From assembly GCA_030599435.1 (NCBI GenBank), contig JAUVNZ010000010.1, positions 1 through 14,975 of the forward strand: a stretch of DNA of 14,975 bases, given 5' to 3'. This DNA is from Gammaproteobacteria bacterium. GTDB taxonomy: Bacteria; Pseudomonadota; Gammaproteobacteria; SZUA-152. The translations under genes and the position numbers were made by a program. This document shows positions 1-7,418 of the stretch, piece by piece (the first letter of the stretch is position 1; every line of letters begins with the position of its first letter). The notes below the pieces were generated by a model that saw nothing but the letters and a program-made list of their open reading frames with translations, had not been told where the DNA came from and ran no database searches.

Positions 1-1
1 G

Positions 2-1069
2 CTGACAAAAGTGCCTGCCAATGTTCCGTTTGCCATCAGTGTGGTGGATAAAGATGGCCGACGACTGGGTGGCCGTCACCAGAACTGGCTTCAACTACAG
101 TCTGGCGAAGTACTGGAGTGCAACGGTTGTCATGATCACAGCCCACTGGCCTCTGCTGAACCATTACCCCATGGTTATAGTGATGACCCAGTAGCATTAA
201 ACCTGGGGGCACCACAAACAGATGTGCCGTTTACTGGTACAGATCCTCTTGTCTTGCCAATAATGGGTGAGACCATGGCGTTGACCCGGATACGGCTAGC
301 CTGTGGTGCAAATATTTCGGGGCCACTTGGCCTTAACGTATCCATAGGTGCCTGCTCTGCTCTAAGCCCCAAGCTCGATATGCGCTTTACTGATGACTGG
401 GCTGACCCTATTTTGGGTACGCCTGTCGCTGACCTCGACATTCTTTATGGCAATCTCCCAGTTCCATTATCACCACCGGAAAGCTATTTGAGCATCAATT
501 GTTCGGATACCTCAAATCTCAACTGGAATCCATGGGATCCGGGTTGTCGAACCATTATTAATTACGAAACTCATATCCACCCACTTTGGTCACTGCCACG
601 TGCAGCCGGCGCGCGTACCTGTACGAATGCGGCTTGTCATAACTCATTGAGCAATACCAGAGTACCAGAAGCACATCTGGATTTGACTGATGGCCCATCT
701 GCTCTCAACGGAGATCCGGACCACTTCAAGTCATATAGTGAGTTGTTGGTACAAGACCTGGAAAGGAATGCAGATGGTACAGTTGTAGAGCAAATTATCG
801 GTTTCCAGGATCGGTTAGATGCCAATGGTGATCCTGTAATTGATCCTGCGACGGGCCAACCTTTTCAAGATCCGATAATTATCAATTTTGATGCTCCGGG
901 TCCATCCATATCGACAATCGGTTCTCCCCCGGGTTATTTTGTCAGCAAGTTTATACCCGTCGGAACACATGCGGGCGACTTAACCGCAGAAGAGATTCGA
1001 TTGCTATCAGAATGGATAGATATCGGTGCGCAGTATTACAACAACCCATTTGATGCTCCTGTAAATTAA
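2..1069 (+). CDS. C-terminal part of a secreted haem-binding protein, probably HzsA-related (5' end outside window)
   Basis: The reading frame is open to the left edge, so the GTG at 11 is probably internal and only about 355 C-terminal residues are visible. A CNGCH c-type haem site is encoded at 119-133. A second Cys/His cluster, CTNAACH at 620-640, has four residues between the cysteines instead of two, a spacing known from some multihaem cytochromes. Further single cysteines (LACGA, GACSA, INCSD, PGCRT) suggest disulfides and a periplasmic or extracellular location. The closing segment, LLSEWIDIGAQYYNNPFDAP, resembles the C-terminus of large proteins that databases call hydrazine synthase alpha (HzsA)-related; that name rests on my recall of the family and does not imply hydrazine synthesis. 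The gene ends 258 bases before the next operon, which has its own putative regulatory site, so the two are probably separate transcription units. Confidence 0.6.
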   Translation: MTKVPANVPFAISVVDKDGRRLGGRHQNWLQLQSGEVLECNGCHDHSPLASAEPLPHGYSDDPVALNLGAPQTDVPFTGTDPLVLPIMGETMALTRIRLACGANISGPLGLNVSIGACSALSPKLDMRFTDDWADPILGTPVADLDILYGNLPVPLSPPESYLSINCSDTSNLNWNPWDPGCRTIINYETHIHPLWSLPRAAGARTCTNAACHNSLSNTRVPEAHLDLTDGPSALNGDPDHFKSYSELLVQDLERNADGTVVEQIIGFQDRLDANGDPVIDPATGQPFQDPIIINFDAPGPSISTIGSPPGYFVSKFIPVGTHAGDLTAEEIRLLSEWIDIGAQYYNNPFDAPVN

Positions 1070-1230
1070 CAACGTATAAATATTCTCTGGCCACTGCTGA
1101 TATGATGCAGCGGGTTTTAATCATACAACCGATTTGTCGAAGGAGTGACGAAAAACATAATCCTCATACAGTAAGTATCAGGCCTGCCCGGTTTTTCAAA
1201 ATATTCCCTTTTTTGGTTAATTTTATAAGC

Positions 1231-1246
1231 TGTGATCCCAGTCACA
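1231..1246. promoter_or_regulatory. CRP/Vfr-type operator (TGTGA-N6-TCACA) upstream of the nine-gene operon
   Basis: TGTGATCCCAGTCACA has both perfect half-sites at the spacing of the CRP consensus; one more base pair on each side extends the dyad. It is centred at about 1238.5, roughly 90 bases before the first ATG of the operon. No convincing -35/-10 pair was found. If CRP acts in class II position, transcription would start near 1280, behind a poor -10 candidate (TAAAAA, 1268-1273). Alternatively TATAAG (1224-1229) is a -10 and the operator sits just downstream of it, as at the second copy near 11206. The rest of 1070-1327 is AT-rich and holds no gene I can support. Confidence 0.6.
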
Positions 1247-1327
1247 GGCCGTGGCTTAAAAGCAGCGTAAAAAATAATAATAATAAAGAAATCCGATAGT
1301 TAGCCGCTTATCAATAAGTGAAACTAC

Positions 1328-2122
1328 ATGCAAAAAATATTTGTTATACGGCGTGTTTCGATTTTTTCCGGGCGATGCCTGATGCGGAGCTTGATCTTCT
1401 GCATGTTCTTTGTGAACACGGTATTCGTAAGTACAGCCATAGCCGCTGATGAGCTAGCTGAGGTAAAGGTAGCGGACCCATATCTGGAAATGCATACGGG
1501 CCCAGGGGAAGGTTATCCGATTTTTCATGTGGTAGATCGGGATGAATTTGTAGAGGTTCTTAAGAGCAGGACGGACTGGTTCAAAATTCGTACACAGAAG
1601 GGAAAGATTGGTTGGGTGGACCGAGCACAGATGGAGAAAACATTGACCCCATCTGGGGAGAACACAGAGTTTGCTGTTGTTTCATTGGATGATTTTTCAA
1701 ATCGCCGCTGGGAGATAGGCGCCGTTGGTGGTGTATTTAATAGCGCACCTGTAATGACTCTTTATGGCGGTTATGCGCTGATGCAACAACTTTCTGCTGA
1801 GCTTTCATTTTCACAGGTTGTGGGAGAGTTTTCTAGCAGCCAATTGTTGAATATTAATCTTATGGCGCAACCATTTCATCAGTGGCGTTATTCACCATTT
1901 TTTACACTGGGGCTCGGGCAAATAAGAACTACACCAAAAATTACATTGATTCAGGTACCAGATAGTACTGATTTTGTGGCACATGTTGGCTTTGGCGTGA
2001 AAGTTTATTTAACACGACGATTTATATTGCGCGCCGAGTTTAAAAATTACGTTGGTTTTTCAAGCGATGATGATAATGAGGAATTCCGGGAATGGAAGGC
2101 AGGTTTCGCATTTTTCTTTTAA
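1328..2122 (+). CDS. exported protein with SH3-like domain and C-terminal outer-membrane beta-barrel
   Basis: First gene of the operon, 264 residues. A signal peptide ends near residue 40 (STAIAA). Residues about 46-103 form a bacterial SH3-like domain (EMHTGPGEGYPIFHVV, then WFKIRTQKGKIGWV), a fold that usually binds peptidoglycan or protein ligands. Residues about 128-264 alternate polar and aromatic positions like an eight-stranded barrel and end in FAFFF, a terminal phenylalanine as expected for Bam-dependent insertion. This architecture is typical of the small outer-membrane barrels found with Glt-like TPR proteins in myxobacteria and some gammaproteobacteria. The start is uncertain: the ATG at 1328 has only a weak AAGTGA upstream, and the ATG at 1382 would give a shorter, more standard signal peptide. 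The 3' end overlaps the longer start of the next gene by 31 bases. The SH3 domain suggests it ties the outer membrane to the cell wall; that is inference. Confidence 0.8.
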   Translation: MQKIFVIRRVSIFSGRCLMRSLIFCMFFVNTVFVSTAIAADELAEVKVADPYLEMHTGPGEGYPIFHVVDRDEFVEVLKSRTDWFKIRTQKGKIGWVDRAQMEKTLTPSGENTEFAVVSLDDFSNRRWEIGAVGGVFNSAPVMTLYGGYALMQQLSAELSFSQVVGEFSSSQLLNINLMAQPFHQWRYSPFFTLGLGQIRTTPKITLIQVPDSTDFVAHVGFGVKVYLTRRFILRAEFKNYVGFSSDDDNEEFREWKAGFAFFF

Positions 2123-2901
2123 GGAAAGTAATGGCAGCAATAGCATTATCAGGCATTTGTCTGACAAGCGTTGTTGTAGCTGAAGAAAAGCTAGCTACAG
2201 AAAATTATGATATTGGAATTGCTTTTGAAAAAAATAAAATTCCGGAAAATGAAGCCCCACAAATTGTTGAGCAAAAAAGTGAACCAGCAACAGTTGTCCC
2301 AGTAGAAGAAAAACCTATTAAAGCGGTTCCCCTCGAGCAAAATTCTACCCAGGTTATACAGCCAGTTATACATCGACGAATAATTGATATAGATGCGATA
2401 GATGCTGAAAATTTTGAAATTGGAGCCTACGCAGGTTTATTAAGCACGGAAGATTTTGGCGCCAATATGGTTATAGGTGTACGTGCGGCCTACCATATAA
2501 CGGACTATTTTTTTGCAGAAGCTGTTTACGGTACATCAGATACCACAGAAACAAGTTATGAACGTTTGAGTGGCGGTGCACAATTATTAACACCAGAAGA
2601 GAGAAAATTAACATATTACAATATTTCACTCGGATACAACTTATTCCCTGGTGAAGCTTTTCTTGGTGATGGCCTTGCTTTTAATACTGCACTTTATGTC
2701 ATAGCTGGTGGGGGTATTACAAAATTCGCAGGTGATAATCGGTTCACTGTTAACTTTGGTGTTGGTTACCGCTTTCTCGCAACGGACTGGTTAGCAGTTC
2801 ACTTCGATGTTCGAGACCATATATTTGAGATTGATTTACTGGGTGTTAATAAAACGACCCATAATTTAGAAACGCATGCGGGTGCAACTGTATTTTTTTA
2901 G
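2092..2901 (+). CDS. small outer-membrane beta-barrel protein (myxobacterial-type OMP domain)
   Basis: 269 residues from the ATG at 2092, or 256 from the ATG at 2131. The upstream start has GAGGAA eight bases before it and supplies the charged n-region MEGRFRIFLLRK that a signal peptide needs. The downstream start has AAGGA directly after the preceding stop but would leave an uncharged leader. I keep 2092 and regard the choice as open. After cleavage near residue 30 comes a Glu/Pro/Val/Lys-rich linker (about 33-95), which could span periplasm or thread peptidoglycan. Residues about 108-269 form a beta-barrel starting FEIGAYAGLLSTEDFGANM and ending in GATVFF, with a terminal phenylalanine. The pattern fits the 'outer membrane beta-barrel domain' family known from myxobacteria and selected proteobacteria. 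It probably pairs with the preceding barrel in the same complex. Confidence 0.8.
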   Translation: MEGRFRIFLLRKVMAAIALSGICLTSVVVAEEKLATENYDIGIAFEKNKIPENEAPQIVEQKSEPATVVPVEEKPIKAVPLEQNSTQVIQPVIHRRIIDIDAIDAENFEIGAYAGLLSTEDFGANMVIGVRAAYHITDYFFAEAVYGTSDTTETSYERLSGGAQLLTPEERKLTYYNISLGYNLFPGEAFLGDGLAFNTALYVIAGGGITKFAGDNRFTVNFGVGYRFLATDWLAVHFDVRDHIFEIDLLGVNKTTHNLETHAGATVFF

Positions 2902-2914
2902 TGAGGTAATTTTT

Positions 2915-3412
2915 ATGAATAAATTAAAGAAAATAGTTCTGACTTCAATAATTTTATTATTTCTAACACCTTTTGCATTTGCAGATAATATAAAAGGGCC
3001 TGCGCCTGATTTTACTCTTAAATCTCGTAATGGTGAAAATATCAAGCTTAGTGAGCTTCGTGGTGAAGTCGTAATGATAAATTTCTGGGCTTCCTGGTGC
3101 GCCCCATGTAGACAGGAGATGCCATTATTGGAACTTTTATATAAAAAATACAGTGACCTTGGATTTGTGTTGTTGGCAGTGAATGTAGAGGAAGATACCT
3201 CCAAGGCCGAAGATTTATTAAAAGACATACCCGTCACATTTCCTGTTCTTTATGATAATACCAACAAGGTGTCGAAGCTTTATAACGTTGTCGCCATGCC
3301 TAGCACGGTAATCATAGACCGTGATGGTAAGTTGCGTTATTTGCATCGCGGGTATTTGCCAGGTTATGAGCAGGAATATAAAAAACAGGTAAGCGAGTTG
3401 ATTCGGGAATAA
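2915..3412 (+). CDS. TlpA/ResA-like periplasmic thiol:disulfide thioredoxin
   Basis: 165 residues from the ATG at 2915, preceded by GAGG at 2903-2906; this start lies 13 bases after the previous stop and begins a clean signal peptide (MNKLKKIVLTSIILLFLTP, cleavage after AFA at 23). An in-frame ATG at 2876 would spoil the leader. The mature protein is a TlpA-type thioredoxin: the AhpC/TSA-like opening GPAPDFTLKSRNGENIKLSEL, the active site WASWCAPC (Cys62 and Cys65), and the cis-proline loop AMPST followed by VIIDRDG. Length is normal for the family. Such proteins usually reduce or oxidise particular periplasmic partners rather than acting generally. The immediate downstream gene encodes a DUF4266 lipoprotein ending in a CGC motif, a plausible substrate. 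The pairing with DUF4266 and DUF3570 genes is a recurrent arrangement from my knowledge of such loci. Confidence 0.92.
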   Translation: MNKLKKIVLTSIILLFLTPFAFADNIKGPAPDFTLKSRNGENIKLSELRGEVVMINFWASWCAPCRQEMPLLELLYKKYSDLGFVLLAVNVEEDTSKAEDLLKDIPVTFPVLYDNTNKVSKLYNVVAMPSTVIIDRDGKLRYLHRGYLPGYEQEYKKQVSELIRE

Positions 3413-3422
3413 AGACGCCGAC

Positions 3423-3662
3423 GTGAAAAACTATTTTTTAAAACAAATTAAATTGATGGCACTGGGAATTGTTTGCCTGGTGTTGGTGGGTTGTAGCATA
3501 GAGCCATGGGTGAAGCCTTACGAGAGAGCGAATCTTGCAGACCCTATTATGAAATTTAGTCGTGACCCGGTATCCAGCTCGTATATCAATCATGTTTATC
3601 AATCACGAGAAAGTGCGAGAGGGGCAGAAGGCGGGCAAGGCGGTGGTTGTGGTTGCAACTAG
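3423..3662 (+). CDS. DUF4266 family small lipoprotein with C-terminal Gly-rich CGC tail
   Basis: 79 residues from a GTG start 10 bases after the thioredoxin gene; no strong ribosome site is visible, so translation may be coupled. The leader MKNYFLKQIKLMALGIVCLV runs to a lipobox LVGC with Cys24 as the predicted lipidated residue. The family signature follows: WVKPYERANLADPIMKF, RDPVSSSYINHVYQSRE, and a glycine-rich end with GGGCGCN (Cys76, Cys78). This matches the DUF4266 pattern closely, including the terminal CGCN. The function of the family is not known to me. The two tail cysteines could form a disulfide-type redox pair, bind metal or carry a modification; their position next to a TlpA gene makes redox handling the first guess. 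The last codons overlap the start of the DUF3570 gene. Confidence 0.88.
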   Translation: MKNYFLKQIKLMALGIVCLVLVGCSIEPWVKPYERANLADPIMKFSRDPVSSSYINHVYQSRESARGAEGGQGGGCGCN

Positions 3663-4827
3663 TCACCCTGCTGCTAATGAAGTAAAAGTTAGCGAACCAA
3701 TAGATGTTCGTTGGGGAATATTGCTGGCCGGACTGTTGGGGTTTTGCATTCCCTTAATGGCTGCAGTGTTACCTGAAGAGCGTGCCGACATGATGTATCA
3801 TTCATATTCTGGCGGAGGAATAACTATTAATGGGCCTTCAATATTGGCGCGCAAATCTATAGGTGAACAAGTATCAATTTGGGGTAATTATTATATTGAT
3901 TCAATTACATCTGCATCAATTGATGTTGTAACCACGGCGAGCCCATATACAGAAGAACGTACAGAAAATGGTGTCGGTGTTGATTATTTACATGATTCGA
4001 CCACATTAAGTATGTCTTATGCTAATAGTGTAGAAAATGATTTCGTAGCAAATTCTATGCATTTTACGTTGAGTCAGGACATGTTTGGGGATCTAACGAC
4101 AGTATCGATGGGTTATTCCCGAGGTTGGGATGAAATAACTGCTACAGGGAGATCAGGCTTTAAAAAACATGCAAAACGACAACATTTTAGATTAGGTGTG
4201 TCACAAATAGTAACGAAAAATTTGTTAATGGATTTGAGTTTTGAAACAATTTCCGATGAAGGTTTTTTGAATAATCCATATCGACAAATATGGTATGTAG
4301 ATGGCGCAATTTATGGACGGCAATTAGAAGTTTATCCTGAAACGCGCACGAGCCATGCAGTAGCTATTCGCGCATTATATTATTTGCCTTATCGCGCTGC
4401 AATTAAGGGTGAGTATCGGGTGTTTAGTGATACCTGGGGAATTCAATCTAATATGACGGAAGTTGGATATACGCATCCCTTAGAAAATAACTGGACACTG
4501 GATTTCAGTTACCGGGCGTACAGCCAAACTCGTGCAGAATTTTATAGTGATTTATTCCCTTTCATCAACGCACAAAATTATTTAGCAGTAGATAAAGAGT
4601 TAAGCACATTTACGAGCCAGAGTTTTGGTTTGTCGGCTAGCTACGAATTTGCGAAAAAAGGCTGGAAACTTATTGATAAGGGCAGTGCAAATATTTCCTA
4701 TACTCACATAATGTTTGATTACCAGGATTTTCATGACAAGAGAGTACCAGTAGTAACTCTGGGCACAGAGCCTTTATACAACTTCTCTGCAGATGTCGTT
4801 CAACTATATGTTTCTGTGTGGTATTGA
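3649..4827 (+). CDS. DUF3570 family outer-membrane beta-barrel protein
   Basis: The conserved part begins at AVLPEERADMMYHSYSGGGI and continues with the family-typical SIWGNYYIDSITSASIDVVT, then a long series of amphipathic strands to the terminal LYVSVWY; a final aromatic residue fits an outer-membrane barrel. The mature length of roughly 360 residues is normal for DUF3570. The frame is open back to an ATG at 3562, but that would overlap DUF4266 by 101 bases and put about 50 residues ahead of the hydrophobic leader. GTG codons at 3643 and 3649, behind an AAGG-containing stretch, place the leader (VRWGILLAGLLGFCIPLMAA) better and leave a 14-20 base overlap; I chose 3649 with modest confidence (392 residues). 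DUF3570 genes commonly sit beside DUF4266 and thioredoxin genes and often an ApbE-type flavin transferase, which is absent here. Function unknown. Confidence 0.85.
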   Translation: MVATSHPAANEVKVSEPIDVRWGILLAGLLGFCIPLMAAVLPEERADMMYHSYSGGGITINGPSILARKSIGEQVSIWGNYYIDSITSASIDVVTTASPYTEERTENGVGVDYLHDSTTLSMSYANSVENDFVANSMHFTLSQDMFGDLTTVSMGYSRGWDEITATGRSGFKKHAKRQHFRLGVSQIVTKNLLMDLSFETISDEGFLNNPYRQIWYVDGAIYGRQLEVYPETRTSHAVAIRALYYLPYRAAIKGEYRVFSDTWGIQSNMTEVGYTHPLENNWTLDFSYRAYSQTRAEFYSDLFPFINAQNYLAVDKELSTFTSQSFGLSASYEFAKKGWKLIDKGSANISYTHIMFDYQDFHDKRVPVVTLGTEPLYNFSADVVQLYVSVWY

Positions 4828-4851
4828 CGAATATAAAATAGGACATTAATT

Positions 4852-5457
4852 ATGGATGGTTACTTTATGAAATCACTTAGCAATAAGTATAAAAATAACA
4901 GACAACTGCAGAATATATTATCTGGCTTTTCTGCTCTGTTGTTACTGTGTTTTTTAATGGTTATTAGCTCTAATGTATTTGCTGCGAATTCCAGTGATAG
5001 TAGTAAACGGGTACGTACATTGGATACAAAAGTTCAGGATTTGAAAAAAGAGGTCAAGTCTCTCAACCGCGATCTTTTTATACTGGAGGAGGAGTTGCTG
5101 TTTCCTTCCAGCACACAGTTAGCGGTTTTTGTATCAGTGGATGTTGGTAATTTTTTTAGACTGGATTCTATTCAACTAAAAATAGATAACAAAATTGTTG
5201 CCAATCATCTATATACGAAGCGTGAGTTGGGAGCATTGACCCGCGGAGGCGTACAGCGCTTATACCTTGGCAATGTTAAATCAGGAGAGCATGAGCTGGT
5301 CGCAGTATTTTCCGGCCCTGGACCAAACAATCGTGAATATAGACGGGGTACTACCTTGAAGTTTAAAAAAACTTCATCTGCTAAGTACATGGAATTAAAG
5401 ATTATAGACTCATCTGGGAAATTACAGCCTGAATTTGTCGTTAAAGAATGGGAATAA
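4852..5457 (+). CDS. exported coiled-coil plus beta-domain protein of unknown function
   Basis: 201 residues; the ATG at 4852 has AGGA at 4840-4843, a good spacing, and follows the previous stop by 24 bases. A long leader (hydrophobic residues about 27-44, ending SSNVFA) gives a signal peptide or possibly an N-terminal anchor. Residues about 53-84 (RVRTLDTKVQDLKKEVKSLN and beyond) have heptad-like leucines and form a short coiled coil. Residues about 86-195 look all-beta: LAVFVSVDVGNFFRLDSIQL, LYLGNVKSGEHELVAVFSG, then an RGTTLKFKK edge. This suggests a trimerising or dimerising stalk with an immunoglobulin-like head. Similar small coiled-coil/beta proteins accompany Glt-like barrel and TPR genes in myxobacteria as far as I recall, where automatic names for them are unreliable. 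No catalytic motif is visible. It is probably a structural periplasmic part of the same assembly. Confidence 0.75.
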   Translation: MDGYFMKSLSNKYKNNRQLQNILSGFSALLLLCFLMVISSNVFAANSSDSSKRVRTLDTKVQDLKKEVKSLNRDLFILEEELLFPSSTQLAVFVSVDVGNFFRLDSIQLKIDNKIVANHLYTKRELGALTRGGVQRLYLGNVKSGEHELVAVFSGPGPNNREYRRGTTLKFKKTSSAKYMELKIIDSSGKLQPEFVVKEWE

Positions 5458-5474
5458 CATCTTTTACTTAAGCT

Positions 5475-7418
5475 ATGCCACATAAATCAAAAATTAGAAA
5501 ATTAAATTATATTGCAGTTTTAATACTGTTGGTTTTTTGTGTTTGTGGCCAGGGTGTCTATGCAAAAACTGAGTCAAATGAAAATCGTGTAATACGTGAT
5601 CTTCATTATGGAACAGTCCTTTATGAGTTTTATCAGAATAATTATTATTCTGCAGCTGTAAATCTTATTACAGCTCAAGCACAGAAACGTCTTGAGCATA
5701 GTGACAATGAAGCGAGGTTATTATTGGGAGGCTTGTATTTGTCCTATGGTCTTCATAATGAGGCGGAAGTAATATTCCAGAATGTGATAGATGAAGGTGC
5801 ATCGGCGCCAGTGCGTGATCGCGCATGGTTCTTTTTAGGAAAAATACGTTACCACAAACAATTATTTGTTGAGGCCGAAGCTGCCCTGGATCGTGTGGGT
5901 AATTCTCTGGATAAATCGTTACAGGAAGAGTTTCGTACGCTTCAATCCAATCTATTAATGGCACAGAAGAAATATCATGAAGCAATACACTCGCTTTTAG
6001 GAATAGAAGATAAAAATAATGTTAAGCATGAGTTAATTGATTTAGGCGACGCTTATTATGCATGGTTTAATTTAGGCGTAGCCATGATTAGGGCAGGTGA
6101 GGAGAAGGAAGGTAATAATTTAGTAAAACAGGTTTCTGAATTACGTACTAATGATTCAAATATGAAAGCATTGCGTGATAAAGCGAATTTGGCTCTGGGT
6201 TATTCGTTGATTAAAAAAGATCCCACGAAAGCAAGAGAATATTTACAGCGGGTGAGATTGCAAGGGCCCTATTCAAATAGAGCATTATTGGGGCTTGGTT
6301 GGGCTGAGGTAGAACTGGAAAGTTATGAGAAGGCGCTTATACCCTGGCAGGAATTAGCGAGTCGTGATCGTAATGACGTTGCTGTTTTTGAATCTCTACT
6401 TGCTATAGGCAATGCCCTGGAGCGTTTACGTGTTTATCCGCAGGCGATGACTTCCTACCAGAATGCAATAAATCAGTACGAAAAAGAAATGGTATACCTG
6501 GAGAAGACGGTAGCAGCGGTCAAGTCTGGACGGCTATGGACGGACTTACTTTCACAAACATCACAAAATGAAATGGGCTGGTTTTGGGAAGCTGAGTTAT
6601 TACCGAACACACCTGAGACCAGGTATTTACCCAACTTAATGGCTGGTCATGGCTTTCATGAAGCTATTAAGAATCTCAGGGATTTGAAATTTCTGGAAGA
6701 AAAGCTTGATCGTTGGAGTGATGAAGTTCCTGCCCTTGATTACATGCTCGAATTACGTAGAAAAACCTATGAGTCACAATTAAATAAATTGAAACCTGAA
6801 GATACCAGGAACCATATTATTGATGTAAGAACAACACGTGATATTTATGCTGCTGAGTTAAGAAGTATAGAAGTTAATAATAATTATATGGCTTTGGCTA
6901 CAGCCGAGGAGCAAAAAAATTATGAACGGCTTGATCGTGCGGAAGAAAAAATTTGGCAATTATCAAGTCAGCCGGGTTTTGGTCGTGTTAAATCAGAAGA
7001 ATATAGAAGGCGTTATGAATTTCTAAAGGGTGTATTAGATTATAACGTGTATACAACGTACGCTATCCGTCGTTGGAAAGTAACAAAAAGCCTTAATTCT
7101 CTTGATTCGGTTTTAGAATCAACACTTGCTCAACAACAGGCTCTACAAAATTCGCGTGACTCTGCTCCCCAGCGGTTTGAAGGATTTGATAAAAAAATAT
7201 CAGATCAAAAAACACGTATCAGTCAATTGAAAAAAGACGTTCATACAGCCTTCAATGAACAAAAACTCCAGCTGCAAGAGATGATTGATATTGAACTAGA
7301 TAAATTACGTTTAAGACTCGTGGATTATCTTGATCAGGCAAGGTTCTCCCTGGCCCATATTCAGGATTTGGCCATAAACTCAGGTAAATTATCACCATCA
7401 GGAGATAAAAAAGAATGA
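5475..7418 (+). CDS. periplasmic TPR protein with C-terminal coiled coil
   Basis: 647 residues. The N-terminus MPHKSKIRKLNYIAVLILLV leads to a signal peptide ending near GVYA (residue 30). There is no good ribosome site before the ATG at 5475, 17 bases after the preceding stop, so translation may depend on the gene upstream. Helical repeats of TPR type occupy about residues 75-345, for example ARLLLGGLYLSYGLHNEAEV, AWFFLGKIRYHKQLFVEAEA and ALLGLGWAEVELESYEKALI. The region after 350 is helical and charged, and residues about 540-630 (FDKKISDQKTRISQLKKDV and following) form a coiled coil. No enzyme motif is visible. It most resembles the long periplasmic TPR scaffold of Glt-like systems. The last four bases overlap the next gene in an ATGA arrangement, so the two TPR proteins are translationally coupled and probably bind each other. 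Confidence 0.85.
   Translation: MPHKSKIRKLNYIAVLILLVFCVCGQGVYAKTESNENRVIRDLHYGTVLYEFYQNNYYSAAVNLITAQAQKRLEHSDNEARLLLGGLYLSYGLHNEAEVIFQNVIDEGASAPVRDRAWFFLGKIRYHKQLFVEAEAALDRVGNSLDKSLQEEFRTLQSNLLMAQKKYHEAIHSLLGIEDKNNVKHELIDLGDAYYAWFNLGVAMIRAGEEKEGNNLVKQVSELRTNDSNMKALRDKANLALGYSLIKKDPTKAREYLQRVRLQGPYSNRALLGLGWAEVELESYEKALIPWQELASRDRNDVAVFESLLAIGNALERLRVYPQAMTSYQNAINQYEKEMVYLEKTVAAVKSGRLWTDLLSQTSQNEMGWFWEAELLPNTPETRYLPNLMAGHGFHEAIKNLRDLKFLEEKLDRWSDEVPALDYMLELRRKTYESQLNKLKPEDTRNHIIDVRTTRDIYAAELRSIEVNNNYMALATAEEQKNYERLDRAEEKIWQLSSQPGFGRVKSEEYRRRYEFLKGVLDYNVYTTYAIRRWKVTKSLNSLDSVLESTLAQQQALQNSRDSAPQRFEGFDKKISDQKTRISQLKKDVHTAFNEQKLQLQEMIDIELDKLRLRLVDYLDQARFSLAHIQDLAINSGKLSPSGDKKE

Noticed and set aside
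1102..1299. 65-codon plus-strand ORF between the haem protein and the operon
   Set aside because: No ribosome site, no recognisable domain, unusual composition, and it runs through the CRP-type operator and AT-rich leader.
5654..5675. Inverted repeat AGCTGTAA-N6-TTACAGCT
   Set aside because: Lies inside the TPR coding sequence; an eight-base dyad is expected by chance in a window of this size.
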